A stretch of 64,000 bases of DNA from JAIVGV01 sp032229975 (GTDB lineage: Bacteria > Acidobacteriota > Blastocatellia > Pyrinomonadales > Pyrinomonadaceae). Shown here one piece after another: positions 62,505 to 64,000 of the stretch; position 1 is the first letter of the stretch; each line of letters opens with the position of its first letter. The stretch lies in contig JAVXVG010000008.1 in the NCBI GenBank assembly GCA_032229975.1, positions 224,672-288,671 of the forward strand, given 5' to 3'. Both the position numbers and the translations under genes were made by a program. The notes beneath the pieces are model-generated. The model was given only the letters and a program-made list of their open reading frames with translations, made no database searches and was not told where the DNA came from.

Positions 62505-63406
62505 TTGAAGTTGCGACGGTTGAAGATGAGCGCGGCGGCGGTGAGGAGCGCGGCGTCGTAGAGGAGCGCATAGAGCGCGGCGGCGAAGAAATCGGGCGCG
62601 GTCGGCATCGTGCCGTGACTCGCGGCGGTGATGTAGGCGTAGTGCGAGAGGTTCGGCAACAGATAGTAGAGCGCGCTGAAGAGGAGACGCGCGGCTGTCG
62701 TGCCGTTTGCGGCGGCAAGCAGTCTCATGTCCGCGCTGAAGTGTCCGATGATGAAGACGGCGAAGGTCAAAAGCGCGGAGAGCGCGGGCGTGGAGAACGA
62801 AGAGAAGAGGAGCGCGACGGCGACGATGATCGTCAACTCGAAGAAGACGAGCGCGACCGCCGGACAGATGCGCGCGACGAGCGGATCGTAGCCGCCGTGC
62901 ACGTAAACGAGCGCGAGGGCCACCCCAGCCGCCATGATCGCGACGTTCGTGGCGAGCGTGGCGCACAAGCCTAGATACTTGCCGACGAGAAACTCGCCGC
63001 GACCCACAGGCTTCGCGAAGATGGCATAGACCGTGCGCCGCTCGATCTCTTTATAGACGAGCCCGACGCCGACGAAGATGGCGATGAAGACGCCGAAGAT
63101 GAGCATCGCGCTCAGGCCCATATCGACGATGATCTTCGCCTCCTGCGCGGCGGACAATTCGCCGAGGAAGATCGCGCCCGCCGTCAACAGCAGCACGAAG
63201 ACGACGAGGTTATAGAGCACGCGATCGCGCACGGCTTCGCGAAAGGCATTGCGCGCGATTGAGAGAACGCGACGCGGCGCGCTGCCTCGCGCGTCGGTCG
63301 CAGTCGGCCGCGTTGCGTCGTCAGCAGTTGCGCGTGGAGCGTCGTTGCTCGTCGTCGTTGTTGTCGGCTCTTTCGTCACTCGTCCGGAGTCGATTGCCTC
63401 AAACAT
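62501..63406 (-). CDS. ABC-2-type transporter permease
   Basis: A 301-residue membrane protein from the ATG at 63406. A 45-residue Thr/Asp-rich cytoplasmic lead is followed by RRVLSIARNAFREAVRDRVLYN, the typical coupling segment of ABC-2 permeases. Six or so hydrophobic helices follow (about 67-88, 95-115, 150-175, 185-205, 210-225 and 270-290). The segment VGLVYKEIERRTVYAIFAKP fits the NatB/GldF-type permeases. It is transcribed downstream of the pilin gene beyond a terminator. PilI of the PilGHI set is its closest functional analogue by context. Confidence 0.85.
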   Translation of the reverse strand: MFEAIDSGRVTKEPTTTTTSNDAPRATADDATRPTATDARGSAPRRVLSIARNAFREAVRDRVLYNLVVFVLLLTAGAIFLGELSAAQEAKIIVDMGLSAMLIFGVFIAIFVGVGLVYKEIERRTVYAIFAKPVGRGEFLVGKYLGLCATLATNVAIMAAGVALALVYVHGGYDPLVARICPAVALVFFELTIIVAVALLFSSFSTPALSALLTFAVFIIGHFSADMRLLAAANGTTAARLLFSALYYLLPNLSHYAYITAASHGTMPTAPDFFAAALYALLYDAALLTAAALIFNRRNFK

Positions 63407-63532
63407 GATCGGAAGACGTTTGTCTGTGAAGTGGGCGCGCCGCCCGAAGTGTGAGCGACGCGTTGAAGGATAGCACGGAAGTGCGCGGCCGGATCGTGTC
63501 GAACGGAAGCGCGCGCGTGGGTGAAGTTTCTG

Positions 63533-63577
63533 AAAAAAAACGGCGGAGGCAAGGGAAGTTCTTTCCCGCCTCCGCCG
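63533..63577 (-). terminator. intrinsic terminator of the pilin gene
   Basis: Read on the minus strand: a GC stem CGGCGGAGGC / GCCTCCGCCG (63577-63568 with 63550-63541), with an inner GGGAA pairing, followed by eight T (plus-strand A at 63533-63540). Confidence 0.9.
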
Positions 63578-63614
63578 AGTCGAAGCCCGTACTGGACGGG
63601 TGGTTGTTTGAGAG

Positions 63615-64000
63615 TTACTGAATCGCAGTGCCCGGTGTGGCGCGGCTGCCTGCGGCACCGGCTGTGCCGTAGATGACCATCGCTTCGTTCGAGTAGAAGC
63701 CGCGCGTACCCGTGCCCGTGAGCTGCGTGTAAGAGACGGCATCCGCCGAAGCGTCGTATTGGGCCGCCGCGCCGCCCGCGCCGCCGCTCGGCGTCATGAC
63801 GAACTTGTAGCCGCTCTTCGTGCCGCCCGACAGCACGCTGTCGATCAAACCATCGGCGTTGAGTTGCGCGAGAGTGCCGTAGCTGGTGCTCGCGCCCGTG
63901 GTCGAGAAATACTCAGCCTGCGCGGTGTTGAGTGAGCGCATCGAGCCGATGGCGGAACCTTCGTTGGCTGCGCGGCGCGAGGAGAGGAGGTTGGGAACCG
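63615..64000 (-). CDS. type IV pilin, 5' end outside the window
   Basis: A partial gene (128 residues seen) whose start lies beyond position 64000. The visible sequence opens with VPNLLSSRRAANEGSAIGS, which is the end of the conserved hydrophobic helix of PilA/PilE-like pilins, then SLNTAQAEYFSTTG. The globular part is Gly/Ala/Ser/Thr-rich (YGTLAQLNADGLID, KFVMTPSGG) and lacks the usual Cys pair. It forms fibres for twitching or adhesion. The ABC-2 module downstream on the same strand may serve pilus biogenesis. Confidence 0.9.
   Translation of the reverse strand, partial: VPNLLSSRRAANEGSAIGSMRSLNTAQAEYFSTTGASTSYGTLAQLNADGLIDSVLSGGTKSGYKFVMTPSGGAGGAAAQYDASADAVSYTQLTGTGTRGFYSNEAMVIYGTAGAAGSRATPGTAIQ

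Noticed and set aside
61557..62966. A longer 469-residue reading of the TPR-like gene
   Set aside because: The first 154 residues are antisense-type sequence over the permease gene; the ATG at 62504, overlapping the permease stop, gives a membrane anchor.

Overview
The window looks like a chromosomal segment of an Acidobacteriota bacterium, probably of the Blastocatellia/Pyrinomonas side of the phylum. That placement is an inference from three secreted proteins of the acidobacterial VWFA-related type, futalosine-route menaquinone genes, a type IV pilin beside a PilGHI-like ABC module, and high-GC coding sequence. No rRNA is present to confirm it.

Positions 1-17355 form an accessory region, probably the right part of an integrated element. 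Its right edge is a tyrosine integrase (16201-17412) whose last codons run into the 3' end of a tRNA-Asp gene. No second copy of the tRNA end was seen to the left, so the left end is probably outside the window. The region carries a 2236-residue RHS protein with two discoidin domains and an HExxH (zincin-like) tip, followed by a translationally coupled secreted protein that may be its immunity partner. It also holds an excisionase-like HTH protein, a Toprim/ATPase gene cut off just after its Walker A motif, a replication-type HTH gene, an AT-rich stretch with DnaA-box-like motifs, and a four-gene XRE / RuvC-like / small protein / large serine recombinase operon.

From 17355 on the sequence is mostly ordinary core genome. 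17.3-24.6 kb: two tRNAs, a HAD phosphatase, a VWA protein, a CARDB-like secreted protein, phosphopentomutase, a GNAT enzyme and hpt. 24.9-29.2 kb: RpiB and DeoC, both with N-terminal extensions resembling microcompartment encapsulation peptides, separated by an AT-rich islet (broken hicB and a nuclease), then glgC. 29.3-35.6 kb: two more VWA proteins, an M14 peptidase and an acyltransferase. 36-38.5 kb: an RRM protein, a DEAD-box helicase and small proteins. 38.6-43.3 kb: a LolA-like protein and a menaquinone cluster (MqnD-like, methyltransferase, MqnE, MqnP). 43.6-53.6 kb: LarB, an LCAT-like lipoprotein, ProS, an esterase, GlyA, small envelope proteins and a DinG-like helicase. 53.6-60.5 kb: QueD and a signalling block (kinase, NtrC-type regulator, CheY-like regulator, RsbRD-like protein, membrane sensor kinase). 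60.5-64 kb: an ABC-2 transporter, a TPR-like protein and a type IV pilin cut by the window end.

The most unusual pattern is a set of about ten mostly intergenic arrays (24.6-60 kb) built from degenerate 7-base words, usually arranged as two complementary arms. The word differs from site to site while the 7-base period persists. They occur between convergent, divergent and co-directional genes. Several abut start or stop codons, and one 31-bp perfect inverted repeat supplies codons to both LarB and the signal peptide of the next gene. None was seen in the integrated element.
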